NCBI GenBank assembly: GCA_022495995.1
Contig: JAFEMH010002606.1
Coordinates: forward strand, 248,001-312,000
Length of the DNA stretch: 64,000 nucleotides
Direction of reading: 5' to 3'
DNA from: Adenophora triphylla var. japonica
Lineage: Eukaryota; Streptophyta; Magnoliopsida; Asterales; Campanulaceae
Part shown: positions 34,831-46,129 of the stretch, piece by piece
Layout: each line of letters begins with the position of its first letter
Position numbering within the stretch: position 1 is the stretch's first letter
Made by a program: the position numbers and the translations under genes
The notes under the pieces: generated by a model
Seen by the model: only the letters and a program-made list of their open reading frames with translations
What the model was told of the DNA's origin: nothing
Database searches by the model: none

Positions 34831-37451
34831 GTACTTAAGCCAAATACAAGGAATTTGGTATTCCTTGAAATCATATTTCCTTGAAGTAAAAAGGAAATAA
34901 TATAAGTTTAAGAAGAGAACTTATAAAACTGTAAAAGATTTATCATAATAGTAAGATGAACTAAGACACAGTTTGTGGACAAAAGAAGCTAGTCTTTTGG
35001 TCCTAATTTTCTATGGTAGAAAATTAAACGAAAACTGTTAAATAATGTTGTTAACATTTAAATGAATAGTTCATCATACATTTGGAAGTTGGTTGATCTT
35101 CTTCCATAATGCGAATCGTTGAGTTGCAAATAGGTCCTTAAAAGGAAATATTTGAAAGATGAATCTATAGACGAAAAACTCTTGAAAGATAAGACTTTCA
35201 AGAAGTGTAGTCAAGGGAGTTAGAATTTAAAAGATATATTTAAAAGGAAAAATAATCTTGAGAAATAAACTCTATTGAGACAGATTTTAATCTGAAAAGG
35301 CAGATTATTGATCTCGAAAGTGAGACTCTTGAGATATAGAATTTGAAGAGAAAAGATTCTTAAAGTAATAGACTCTTTAATGGTAGAATCATAAGAATTA
35401 GATAAATTCTCTAAGATAGACTCTCGAAGAAGCTAAATTCTTGAGAAGTAATAGATAGATTCTTGAGAGATTGAATCTATAAGGTAGAATCTTGAGAGGT
35501 AATCTCTGTAAGGTAGATTCCTGAGAGGTAGACTCTAAGGAGGTCAAACCACTTAGAGACACTGAATACTTGGGAAGTTGGACCGGTACAGAGATGATAA
35601 CCACTCGAAGAAACTGACCGATAGAAGAATTTGATCACTCAAAATTGTAATAAATCACTAAGTATAGTCAAAGTACTTGGAGTACTTAAAGATATTCTTG
35701 TGATTATAGATTACAATAAATGAGATATTCAATAGTATGAAAAGGATATACTGATTGGATATCAGACACAAATATACTCCAAGGTGAAAATGTGTTCACA
35801 ATAAATGGAGCAGCGGTGTCAAACTTCCAAGACAAACATGAACAACTCGATTCAGTAAGAAATCTGAGTCCATATCGTTAGATAAAGATAAAAGCTGAAT
35901 GGTCTTGGAAGATATTTCTTTGTGGAAAAAGATTATGTCTACATGACCTAAGGCATTGTGACGACAATGAGAAATAGGAAAAGGTGTAGAACATCGTGGT
36001 AAGTCAAGACACAATGGTCACTGACATATTACCATAAGACAATTGATCTCAAATGGGACTGTCATAACTGGCCATGTGAAGTCAAAAACGGATCTGTATA
36101 CCAAAGGGTATGAATAGGAGATCAAATTGTTTGGTAAGGGGAATGAGGTTAAAAACCCACACAAACAAATAAATTCATAGTGGACACTCAACCTTGAGAA
36201 TTGGAGATTCCATGCCCTTGGTTCAATGAGACAACTAAATTATGGAAATTCTAGTATGTGCGCTTAGAACTCATTATAACTCATTCTCAGAAGCCATCTA
36301 AGTGCTAAAAATACCTGATAACGTGTTGTGAGGGTAAACTTAAAGCTTTTAATGATTCCTATACCTAAGTGGTGGAGTATAGCAGGATACTCTTTATGGG
36401 AGATCACCTATATAAGTGAGAAGTAATAAGTTCTCTTCTAAATTGAAACACTTATGAATCAAGAACGGTCCAGGACCGAAATGGATAAAACGTGAGAACA
36501 AAACATGTTAGAGCTGTTATTGTGTGAGTACTATTGTCTTGGTATACACTATACAGGTACTGGTTCAAAGCGTCTCGCTACCAAATGGCTAGTATATCCG
36601 ATAGTATTTCACTAGGGAATGTTCAAGGCCATAAACTATCTATCCCGATGCAATAATATTTTGCCGAAACTTTCAGACAAATCTGCATTCATGCTTGCAT
36701 TAATTTGTCATTCATGTGGGGGATTGTTGAAATTTTGATTTTGTAAAAGTGAGGTTTGACTGACTTTTGACCAAGAATTTCATTGGGTTCCATTTTTAGA
36801 AAATGGAAATTGATTGCATATTAATAATCTACATTTAGAGTAGATTAATTTGATATATTTATTTTCTCAAAACCAATTATGGTGAATGAGAAATTAATGT
36901 TCAAAGTATGTAAAAAGAAATGGGTATATCACTACAAGAAAAATCGGATTTAGAGACGGAAATTTAGAGACGGATGGAATCCGTAGCTAATTTGGCGACA
37001 GATTAGAGACAGAACCAAAAATCAGAGACGGATTCGGATTTCGTCTCTAAATTAGAGACGGATTCAGATTCCGTCTCTAATTCAGAGACGGAATATGAAT
37101 CCGTCTCTAATTTAGAGACGAAATCCGAATCCGTCTCTAATTTAGAGACAAAATATGATCACGTCTCTAATTTAGAGATGGATTCAGATTCCGTCTCTAA
37201 ATTTTAGAGACGGGTTTTGTATCTGTCTCTAAAATAGAGACAGATTCAGAATCCGTCTCTAAATTAGAGCGATTCGGGTCCCGTCTTCTAAATTGTAGAG
37301 ACAGATTCAGAATCCGTCTCTAAACTTTAGAGACAGATTTTAACCCGTCTCTAATTTAGAGACAGATTTTTGAATCCGTCTCTAATTTAGTGACAGATTC
37401 AACATCTGTCTCTAAAATTTAGAGATAGATTTAGTATCCGTCTCTAAATTT

Positions 37452-38775
37452 GACTTTTCTTCTATATACTTTCATTTGTTTAGTTTTTTTCTATCTTTTT
37501 TATATAACTTTTTCTAAAAAAAAAAAACTAATTAACAAAGGCTAAAATATTGTTTTCTAGTCAATAAAATTTTTTTAAAAAAATAAAAAATAAATATAGG
37601 ATAGTTCGTCCCTCTTTTGACTTTTCTTCTATATACTTTCATTTGTTTAGTATTTTTCTATATTTTTTTATATAACTTTTTCTAAAAAAACCCACTGATT
37701 AACAAAGGCTAAAATATTGTTTTCTAGTCAATAAAAATTTTTTAAAAAAATAAAAAATAAATATAGGGTAGTCCATCCCTCTTTTGACTTTTCTTCAATA
37801 TACTTTCTTTTGTTTAGTTTTTTTCTATCTTTTTTTCTATAACTTTTTTTTAAAAAAAACCTCTGATTAACAAAGGCTAAAATATTATTTTCTAGTCAAT
37901 AAAAATTTTTTAAAAAATAAAAAATAAATATAGGGTAGTCCGTCCCTCTTTTGACTTTTCTTCTATATACTTTCATTTGTTTAGTTTTTTTCTATCTTTT
38001 TTTATATAACTTTTTCTAAAAAAAAAACCACTTATTAACAAAGGCTAAAATATTGTTTTCCAGTCAATATAAAATTTTTAAAAAAATAAAGAATAAATAT
38101 AGGGTAGTCCGTCCCTCTTTTGACTTTTCTTCTATATACTTTCATTTGTTTAGTTTTTTTCTATCTTTTTTTATATAACTTTTTCTAAAAAAAACCACTG
38201 ATTAACAAAGGCTAAAATATTGTTTTCTAGTCAATAAAATTTTTTGAAAAAAATAAAAAATAAATATGGGGTAGTCCGTCCCTCTTTTGACTTTTCTTCT
38301 ATATACTTTCATTTGTTTAGTTTTTTTCTATCTTTTTTTATATAACTTTTTCTAAAAAAAAAACCACTAATTAACAAAGGCTAAAATATTGTTTTCTAGT
38401 CAATAAAATTTTTTTAAAAATATAAAAAATAAATATAGGGTAGTCCGTCCCTCTTTTGACTTTTCTTCTATATACTTTCTTTTGTTTAGTTTTTATATAA
38501 CTTTTTCTAAAAAAAAAAACACTGATTAACAAAGGCTAAAATATTGTTTTCTAGTCAATAAAATTTTTTAAAAAATAAAAATAAATATAGGATAGTCCAT
38601 CCCTCTTTTGACTTTTCTTCTATATACTTTCTTTTGTTTAGTTTTATTCTATCTTTTTTTCTATAACTTTTTCTAAAAAAACCACTGATTAACAAAGGCT
38701 AAAATATTATTTTTTAGTCAATATAAATTTTTTAAAAAAAATAAAAAATAAATATAGGGTAGTCCGTCCCTCTTT
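37452..38775 (+). repeat. ~167-bp satellite, 8 tandem copies
   Basis: Unit: GACTTTTCTTCTATATACTTTC...AACAAAGGCTAAAATATTG...GGGTAGTCCGTCCCTCTTTT. Copies start at 37452, 37619, 37786, 37953, 38122, 38289, 38458 (shortened) and 38610. Homopolymer lengths vary, while the body is highly conserved. Confidence 0.92.
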
Positions 38776-40137
38776 TACATTATACCCTATACCCTAAATC
38801 CTAAACCCTAAACCCTATACCCTAAACCCTATACCATAAACCATATACCCCTAACTCTGAGCCCCAAACCCTAAACCCTAAATCCTATACCCTATACCCT
38901 AACCCCTAAACCCTAAACCCTAACCCCTAAACACTAAACCCTATACCCTAAAGCCTAAACCCTAAACCCTATACCCTATACCCTAAACCCTAAATCCTAT
39001 ACCCTATACCCTAAACCCTAACCCCTATACCCTAAACCTTATACCCTAAACCCTAAACCCTATACCCTAAACCCTATACCCCTAACTCTGAGCCCTAAAC
39101 CCTAAACCTTAAACCCTATACCTTATACCCTAAATCCTAAAACCTAACCCCTAAACTCTAAGCCCTAAACCCTAAACCCTATACCCTAAACCCTAAACCC
39201 TAACCCATATACCCTAAACCCTATACCCTAAATCCTAAACCCTATACCCTAACCCCTAAACCCTAAACCCTATACCCTAAATCCTAAACCCTAAACCCTA
39301 AATCCTATACCCTATACCCTATAAGGGTTACCCTTATACATTATACCCTATACCCTAAACCCTAAACCCTAAACCCTAACCCCTATACCCTAAACCCTAA
39401 ACCCTATACCCTAAACCCTATACCCCTAACTCTGAGCCCTAAACCCTAAATCCTATACCCTATGCCCTAACCCCTAAACCCTAAACCCTAACCCCAAAAC
39501 ACTAAACCCTATACCCTAAAGCCTAAACCCTAAACCCTATACCCTAAACCCTAAACCCTAAACCCTATACCCCAAACCCTATACCCTAAACCCTATACCC
39601 TAAATCTTATACCCTATACCCTATAAGGGTTACCCTTATACATTATACCCTATACCCTAACCCCTAAATCCTATACCCTATACCCTATAAGGGTTACCCT
39701 TATACATTATACTCTATACCCTAACCCCTAAACCCTAAATCCTATATCCTAAACCCTAAATTCTATACCCTATACCCTAAACCCTAAACCCTAACCCCTA
39801 TACCTTAAACCTTATACCCTAAACCCTAAACCTTATACCCCTAACTTTGAGCCCTAAAACCTAAACCTTATACCCTAAATCCTAAAACCTAACCCCTAAA
39901 CTCTAAGCCCTAAACCCTAAATCCTATACCCTAAACCCTAAACCCTAACCCCTATACCCTAAACCCTATACCCTAAACCCTAAACCCTAAACCCTAAACC
40001 CTATACCCTAACCCCTAAACCCTATACCCTATACCCTAAATCCTAAACCCTAAACCCTAAATCCTATACCTTATACCCTAAATCCTATACCCTATACCCT
40101 AAACCCTAAACTCTAAACCCTAAACCCTAAACCCTTA
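38776..40137 (+). repeat. Degenerate telomere-like repeat array (CCCTAAA/CCCTATA)
   Basis: About 1.36 kb of CCCTAAA (the Arabidopsis-type telomere heptamer) mixed with CCCTATA, CCCTAAT and CCCTAAC variants. CTAACTCTGAGCCC appears repeatedly, and the palindromic block CCTATAAGGGTTACCCTTATACATTATACC occurs about three times (near 39320, 39620 and 39684). It lies inside the CACTA element, so it is not a chromosome end. Confidence 0.9.
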
Positions 40138-41040
40138 TACATTATTAAATTATTATTAATAAATTTAAAATAATTAAATTAATGAGTATTATTATTAATT
40201 AATAACATTATTATTTTTGACATTATTTATTATTACTAGATATTATTAATATTATTATTAATTATTCAATAATAATTACTAATATATTCAATTATATACT
40301 TGAATAATTAATAATAACATAATTATTAGTCTTATTATTAAGTATTATTACTAATTACTATTTTCTTTAAAGATAAAATTATTGTTATTGTTAATAAGTA
40401 TTTTTTTATAATTTATTAATATCAATTATTACATAGGTATATTAATATTTCTTAGAAGTTTAAATTATTAAATTATTATTAATAAATTTAAAATAATTAA
40501 ATTAATGAATATTATTATTAATTAATAACATTATTATTTTTTATGTTATGTATTATTACTAGTTATTATTAATATTATTATTAATTATATAATAATATTA
40601 TTATTAATTACATAATAATAATTATTAATATATTCAATTATATAATTGAATAATTAACAATAACATCATTATTAGTCTTATTATTAAGTATTATTATTAA
40701 CTATATGATAATGTTATTATTCTTGATATTAGGCATATTATTATAACTTAAATTTTGGGTAAATAAAATAAAAGCATGTAAATATTTTAGATAACTTTTT
40801 GTAAATTTCAGTAATAAAAAAAATCTAAAATATTTTTTCCTATTCAATAAAAAATAATAAAAATTTCTAATTATTATTAATACTATTATTAATATTATTA
40901 CTGATTATATAATTAATATTAATATTAATTAATTAATTAATTTTATAATTAATAATTTATTAATAAATATTATTAATAATAAATATTATTATTCTTAATA
41001 TTAGACATAAATATTTTAGTTAGTGTATAATATAGTGTGA
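40138..41040. repeat. AT-rich block with ~320-bp repeat
   Basis: TAAATTATTATTAATAAATTTAAAATAATTAAATTAATGA... starts at about 40144 and again at about 40466. Both copies run through ATTATTATTAATTAATAACATTATTATTTTT. Almost pure A/T, no coding. Confidence 0.75.
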
Positions 41041-41059
41041 AATAAATATAAGTACGTGA

Positions 41060-41496
41060 TGTGGCATTGTTTGATTGGATTTCAAAGTTTCACGGAGATT
41101 AAGAGCCAAAGCTAAATCTGACCCTTCAAACCATTCAATCCAAAGGCCCATAACATTTTAAATAAAATCAATTACTCCCCTCCCTATATCTCTCCTCATT
41201 TCTCTCTCTCTCTCTTTCCACATTTTCAAAAACAGATCCACGGTTTCTCTCTCTCTCATTTCCCTCACCGTCTTCTTCATCCACCGGCGACACCACGGCT
41301 TCAGTCATCTTCTCCCTCCGTCACTCTCTCTCTCTTTCTCCTCATTTCTCTCTCTCACTCTCTCTTCATTTTAAAAAATGCAAAATCCTCTGTCAAACCG
41401 GCAACCCTTTTCTCTCTCTCTCACCGTCTCAGCCTCCGCCGTCTCCCTCACCGTCTCTTCAGCCTCGCCGTTCAATTCGTGGAAACCTAGTATGGT

Positions 41497-41545
<49 letters not shown>

Positions 41546-41995
41546 CGATCTAAATCAAAACCCGGATTTTGATTTTGATTTGGTTGGATTTTGATTTTGA
41601 TTTTATTTTTTTGGTGATTTTGTAAAGATTCAAAATTTTGGAAACCTAAATACTTTCATTTATTCTGCAAAGTGTGGTTTTATGGGGTAATTTTGTTGGG
41701 TTGTTGTTGGATTCAACTAAGGATGGTGCTTATTTGGATGGTGCTACTGGAGGTGAAGCGGCCGCCTCAATTTGCTTCATGCGGCCGCATCAATGTGTCA
41801 ATTTTGGGGCCAAGTTACTGAGGTTGAGGCGCACGCCTCATTGGGTTCCATGCGGCCGCCTCAGGTTTGGTGTCTTGGCCGAGCTTCTGGGCCATTTGAC
41901 CGGCATGGAGGATTCCTGTTGGGGCCAAACATGGCCTATTCTGCATTGGTGGTGGAGGTGGAAGTTTGTGAGGACTATTTGAGTATAAAAGAAAT
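41060..41995 (+). other. Gene-like CT-rich segment inside CACTA, with GC-rich paired palindromes
   Basis: Base composition changes sharply here: TTTCTCTCTCTC-rich leader-like DNA, a short frame (41378-41572) whose C-terminus is a CT microsatellite (about 41500-41541), then GC-richer sequence. Pairs of GC-palindromes GCGGCCGC or GCGCACGC start at 41758, 41781, 41829 and 41852 (23 bp within a pair, 71 bp between pairs). This may be transduplicated promoter or 5' UTR sequence, a known habit of CACTA elements. No protein is recognised. Confidence 0.5.
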
Positions 41996-42000
41996 TTAGG

Positions 42001-42109
42001 GGACTGATTTGATAATAATAAAAGTTAAGGGACTGATATGAAAATAATAAAAGTTAAGGGACTGATTTGAAAATAAAAAAAGGTAAGGGACTGATTTAAT
42101 ATATATTTA

Positions 42110-42189
<80 letters not shown>

Positions 42190-42215
42190 AAATATATTAA
42201 TATATATTTTTAAAT
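42001..42215 (+). repeat. 29-bp tandem repeat (4 copies) and (TA)n tract
   Basis: GGACTGATTTGATAATAATAAAAGTTAAG units start at 42001, 42030, 42059 and 42088. An alternating TA tract of ~70 bp follows (about 42112-42184). Confidence 0.9.
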
Positions 42216-43785
42216 ATATATTTAATTTTTTTAAAAAAAATATCAATTTGGCTACAGAAATATCCGAGGCTAAAATGGTTCGAAAATTAAATGATAAATT
42301 AAATAGAGACGAAAAATCTGTCGCTAATTCGTAGACAGTCATATCTGTAGCTAATTTAGAGACGGACATATCTGTAGCTAATTTAGAGACGGATATATCT
42401 GTCTCTAATTTAGAGATATCTGTCTCTAAATTAGAGACGGACACATCCGTCTCTAAATTAGCTACAAAACAGCGACGTCCAATTTAGCGACGAACTTGTA
42501 CCCACGGAATAGCTACGGAATAAATCCGTAGCTAAACACGATTTAGCTACGGAATTTGCCGTAGGTAAATTCGATTTTTCTTGTAGTGTATGAAGAGTTT
42601 ATGGGATATGGAATAGTTATCCCACATTGCTTAAAAATGTAAAGTGATGATAGTTTATAAGTGGAAGCATCCAAAGGAGTAGTCAACAAGTTGATCTCCT
42701 TGGGCCAACCTAGGTGGACCATTGGACCAACCATGTAAGGAGTAGCCCAATTGTGCCAGTTTTGTACTAGCTCAATTTAGATCACACCCGTGAAGCGCGC
42801 GAAGGTCGCAATGGGCGCTTTGAGGCGCACACTTTGCACTTCACACGACCGCATCATTGCTAGGAGCTAAGGAGCCTCAAACTTTTGACAAAAGTTGGCT
42901 CGGTTCATGGTTCGATTCGGTCCAAGGCAGGTTCGGCTTAGGCAATGGTGGTTCGGTCCATTTAGTTCGTGGGCTGGTGACAACTTGGGACGGATTGGGC
43001 CGAGGCCCAGTTGGGTTCAGCATAGGTGGGCTGGCGGATCCGGATTGGAGCAGTTTGGGTTGTGATGGTTCTTGAAAAGGTGGGTGTGACCCATGCCTTT
43101 TCAAATAGGCGGGTCAAGGCTGTTGGGCCGACCCAGAAGATCTCCTCCCTCCATCTAGATCTGATCCAACGGTCCAGAATTCACCAGACACCAATTGTGT
43201 TTATTCTCAATGGGTACAACAACTCTTCATACACTATAAATAGACCCCCTGGTTTGACAAATCAATTCACTCAATCATTCCTTCACTCTTCACTTCACAT
43301 ATTCTCTCTCTCTTCTCACTAGAAGTAGAGAATCACATATCTAACAGAGTTAAATAACTCTGTTAGATATTTAACTGAATTATGGAATTCAGTCATAGAA
43401 TTCAACGAAATTCTTAACATCATGAAGTAGAAGATAGAGCATCTCGTTGCATAATTCTTCTTCAAAGTCTGAAAGTGTCAAACACGAATTTTTGTTCGCC
43501 GAAGTCATTAATTTGGAGTGCTCCTATTACCGACTGAAAAGTCGTTTCATCTTGAGAGAAGATTGCTGCTAATCCGTAAGCACTAGTGCGGGACAATATC
43601 TTCTTGCGGAGATTGTGTCCAACGCAAGACTCGACTTATTTAATTACTCGGTTTGCCTTTATTTTCGCATTCTAGTTTATCTTTATTTCCTGCCCCGTTA
43701 ATTACGTTATGGTTCATTATTTATTTGTCACTTCGTTAAATTCAAGAAAGCCTTATTTATTGTTATATATTAAATTTTCCCAACA

Positions 43786-44071
43786 AAAGATTTGTCAAAC
43801 TCTAAAAATTTAACAATATGCATTATATTTCTGTTCATAATAAATAAGATACAAGACTTGTTATGGGACTGATTTTATAATAAATTAAGAATGTGGTTAT
43901 TTCTTGGTTGCTTATTCTCTAATTGTGACGATGTCCATTAAACTAGAACTTGTTAAAACTTAAAATCAGGAACAAGTACATGCATTAGCTTCAAACAATT
44001 TCTTCATGAAAGAGATCATGATATTCTTATTTGCAACTGTTGTGTTTTAAAAGGCTTTCCAAGTGGATTAA
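43786..44071. other. Spacer, no gene
   Basis: Begins with the right AAAGA duplication of the copia array. AT-rich, nothing recognised. Confidence 0.5.
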
Positions 44072-44162
44072 GGATCCGTTTGTTTGTTTGGGGAAATGTT
44101 TTTTGAAAAACGATTCATTAAATATATTTCTGAAAGTAGTTTTACTCAAAACAAACGGATCC
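44072..44162. mobile_element. Tourist/Harbinger-like MITE (91 bp)
   Basis: Ends GGATCCGTTTGTTTG and CAAACGGATCC with TAA duplications at 44069-44071 and 44163-44165. Termini resemble the MITE at 24987. Confidence 0.72.
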
Positions 44163-44749
44163 TAAGTTTTAAAATTGGGATTAGAGTTGAATAAATCAAC
44201 ATCTAGATACACTAGCAGAGCTAAGGGTGATAGAGGGGGGGGGGGGGGAATTACCCCTTTTTTAATTAAAAAAAAAGTTGTTTTTTTAGTATATATTTAT
44301 TTTAAAATTTAGTGATATTAGTACAATATATTAAACCTCACCCCCATTCATAGAAAGAAAAAGAGAATTGTTATTTGCCCTCGCAACATTACTCAATACC
44401 CCCGCAGTAATAATTGTTACAAAAAGCCATCCATCGAAAAGACCAATGTACCCTTGTCTTCATCCTCCAGATTAAAAACCCATTTCATATCTAATTTTAA
44501 ACTTATTCTCAGATGGGTATTGGGTGTGTTGATTTTGTAGCTAGGTCTTGATAAGATCTCATTGAAGACTCACTTGCAGATGAAGAATTGGCAGATAACT
44601 GAAATCGGCTGAAGCTCCGCCGCCCACCACCACCACTACCACCCATCTCTTGTTGAGAAGCAAAAGTAGCCCATCTCCAATTATAAATTTCACTGGGACA
44701 GACAGAGAGTGGGGGAGAGTTGTGACGTCTTATATAAGAGATCCGCAGG
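44163..44749. other. Spacer with poly-G run, no gene assigned
   Basis: Contains a run of Gs at about 44237-44249 and a GC-richer end (CCGCCGCCCACCACCACCACT near 44618). No open frame or splice structure that I can support. Confidence 0.45.
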
Positions 44750-45479
44750 TGATGTTGCCAGGACTTTCCTCAACAGCAACACACCGTCGTAGTCTTTGAT
44801 TTGGATAACTCCGGCTCCTTCTTCAGTCCTGCACAGCCACAAACGTCAACTAAGTCGGGGGCGACTCCGGCGTAAGCCCCTCCGGCGTGAGGATAAGTGT
44901 TTGCTTAAGGTTGGAAATCAGAACAGTAAGGAAAGGTGTTTGTGGGTGAGTGTGTGTACGTACCTTGCCAATGAAGACTATCCCTTATATATATACTCCT
45001 CACCTCGTGCCACGCACATGACCTCCTCACGTTCCATGCCTATGTCCACGTGTCATCATTCTATTGGCTAGCAGAAAGAATTAACTCACAACACGTGATC
45101 ACTTTTCCCAATGCCCAACCGTCTTATGGGTCCCACTTCGTAGATATTTAAATGCAGCTTTTTACGAGTCGCACCCAATAGAATCCATCTCTTGCTGTGC
45201 CGCCTCCCCATAATATCTCGCTTTTCATCTCATACAAATATCTCGCCGACCTGCCTCATTATCTCACCATTATCCTCACGTTATCTCGCTTTCACTACCT
45301 TGAATTTTCCCTTTTATTGAACTTAGCGGGGTATCCCCCCGACTCACTTTCTCGCTAATCGCACCTGGGCTACCTTTATTCTTATCTTCTCCTTGAACCT
45401 TATCTCTCTTTAGGCCTACTTGATAACTTCTCGCTTATGGGCTTGGACCAGGCCCAACCATTATTTTTGGGTAGCATCA
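44750..45479 (-). repeat. 3' LTR of the Tat element (730 bp)
   Basis: TGATG at 44750 and CATCA ending at 45479. On the minus strand a TATATATATAAGGG box lies at about 44985-44995. It contains CTCACGCCGGAGGGGCTTAC near the 3' end. To its right the minus strand reads AAACTTAGGGGCTTC, a weak polypurine tract. The LTR at 8820-9730 shares these motifs. Confidence 0.75.
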
Positions 45480-45738
45480 GAAGCCCCTAAGTTTGAGGCG
45501 AGATTCATTCATGGTCTCGCCGAAAACTTGATGTTCATTGTCTCGCCATTCTGCGACGTACAATTCCTTCTACAAGATGCCTGAATGCTAAATAAACCCT
45601 ACTTATGTACGTGTCATCTCCCTGGTGAGCCCCTAAAATTCAATGTGCCGTCATTTGGGAATCGTGCCAAATAAGAGGGAAAATTTTAAATTTTTCATCT
45701 TAACCGTCACATCAATCAATTCCCAAATTTCTCTCTCA

Positions 45739-45745
45739 TATAAAT
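45739..45745 (+). promoter_or_regulatory. Putative TATA box of the antisense gene
   Basis: TATAAAT, ~390 bp upstream of the likely start codon at 46130 and 260 bp from the LTR. A CT-rich leader-like stretch follows (45760-46010). Position and composition suggest that the antisense gene has its own promoter (inference). Confidence 0.4.
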
Positions 45746-46129
45746 TCCCATTCCTATTACCAATTTCATTTTTACCCTCTTGCTCTCACTCCAAATTCCG
45801 GCGAACTCGAACCTCGACTCCGACGAACTGTCCTCTTGTTTCCACCGTTCTTTTCTAGATTTGATCATAAAATTACTTCCCAAATCCCATTTCGTCCTCT
45901 ATTTACCATTTGAGATTGATTTTGAAGCCCCATTCATTGTTTCCCAGAATTCCGTCCATATTTTCCGGCGATTCTTCATCTTCTCCGACTGCCTTCGTCT
46001 TTACCAGGTAATCTTCTTTAAAAACCTTTCATATTCTTTAAATCCTTACATTTTGATCTTTCATTTTTCCCCAACATTTTGCTCTTATTGTTTTTCCATA
46101 TTTTCTCGATTTTTCCCAAATTACCCTTC

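Larger units (their letters stand above)
36930..42588. mobile_element. Non-autonomous CACTA (En/Spm-like) transposon, 5659 bp
   Basis: Ends CACTACAAGAAAAATCG and CGATTTTTCTTGTAGTG are perfect inverted repeats starting with CACTA, flanked by the 3-bp duplication TAT (36927-36929, 42589-42591). Subterminal regions carry many TTAGAGACGGATTCNGATNCCGTCTCTAA copies (36947-37450) and AGAGACGGA[C/T]ATATCTGT[A/C] copies (42290-42560), the usual binding-site arrays for a CACTA transposase. No transposase gene: the interior is satellite, telomere-like, AT-rich and microsatellite DNA. Inserted in a copia LTR, so younger than it. Confidence 0.92.
26559..43785 (+). mobile_element. Tandem copia retrotransposon array, LTR-internal-LTR-internal-LTR
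   Basis: Three LTRs (26559-27959, 31688-33097, 36725-43785) and two interiors (27960-31687, 33098-36724), all in the same direction. The outer ends TGTTGGAATTTTGG and TTTTCCCAACA are flanked by AAAGA on both sides (26554-26558, 43786-43790). The array therefore occupies one target site. Unequal recombination between sister copies, or integration of a tandem cDNA, would give this structure. The interiors keep zinc-knuckle, protease and integrase relics and no recognisable RT, so it is non-autonomous. LTR 3 is interrupted by a CACTA element. Confidence 0.92.
36725..43785 (+). repeat. LTR 3 of the tandem array, split by CACTA
   Basis: LTR sequence 36725-36929 and 42589-43785 joins to one ~1.4 kb LTR once the insertion is removed (TGGGTATAT / TATGAAGAG). 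It starts TGTTGAAATTTTGA and ends CCCAACA. Confidence 0.92.

Noticed and set aside
37452..38775. CRISPR array
   Set aside because: Head-to-tail 167-bp units without spacers, in a plant genome.
38776..40137. True chromosome end or telomere
   Set aside because: The repeats are degenerate and lie within CACTA ends with a TAT duplication, so they are internal to a transposon.
41378..41572. 64-codon frame inside CACTA
   Set aside because: Ends in a Ser-Leu run made by a CT microsatellite; no family match.
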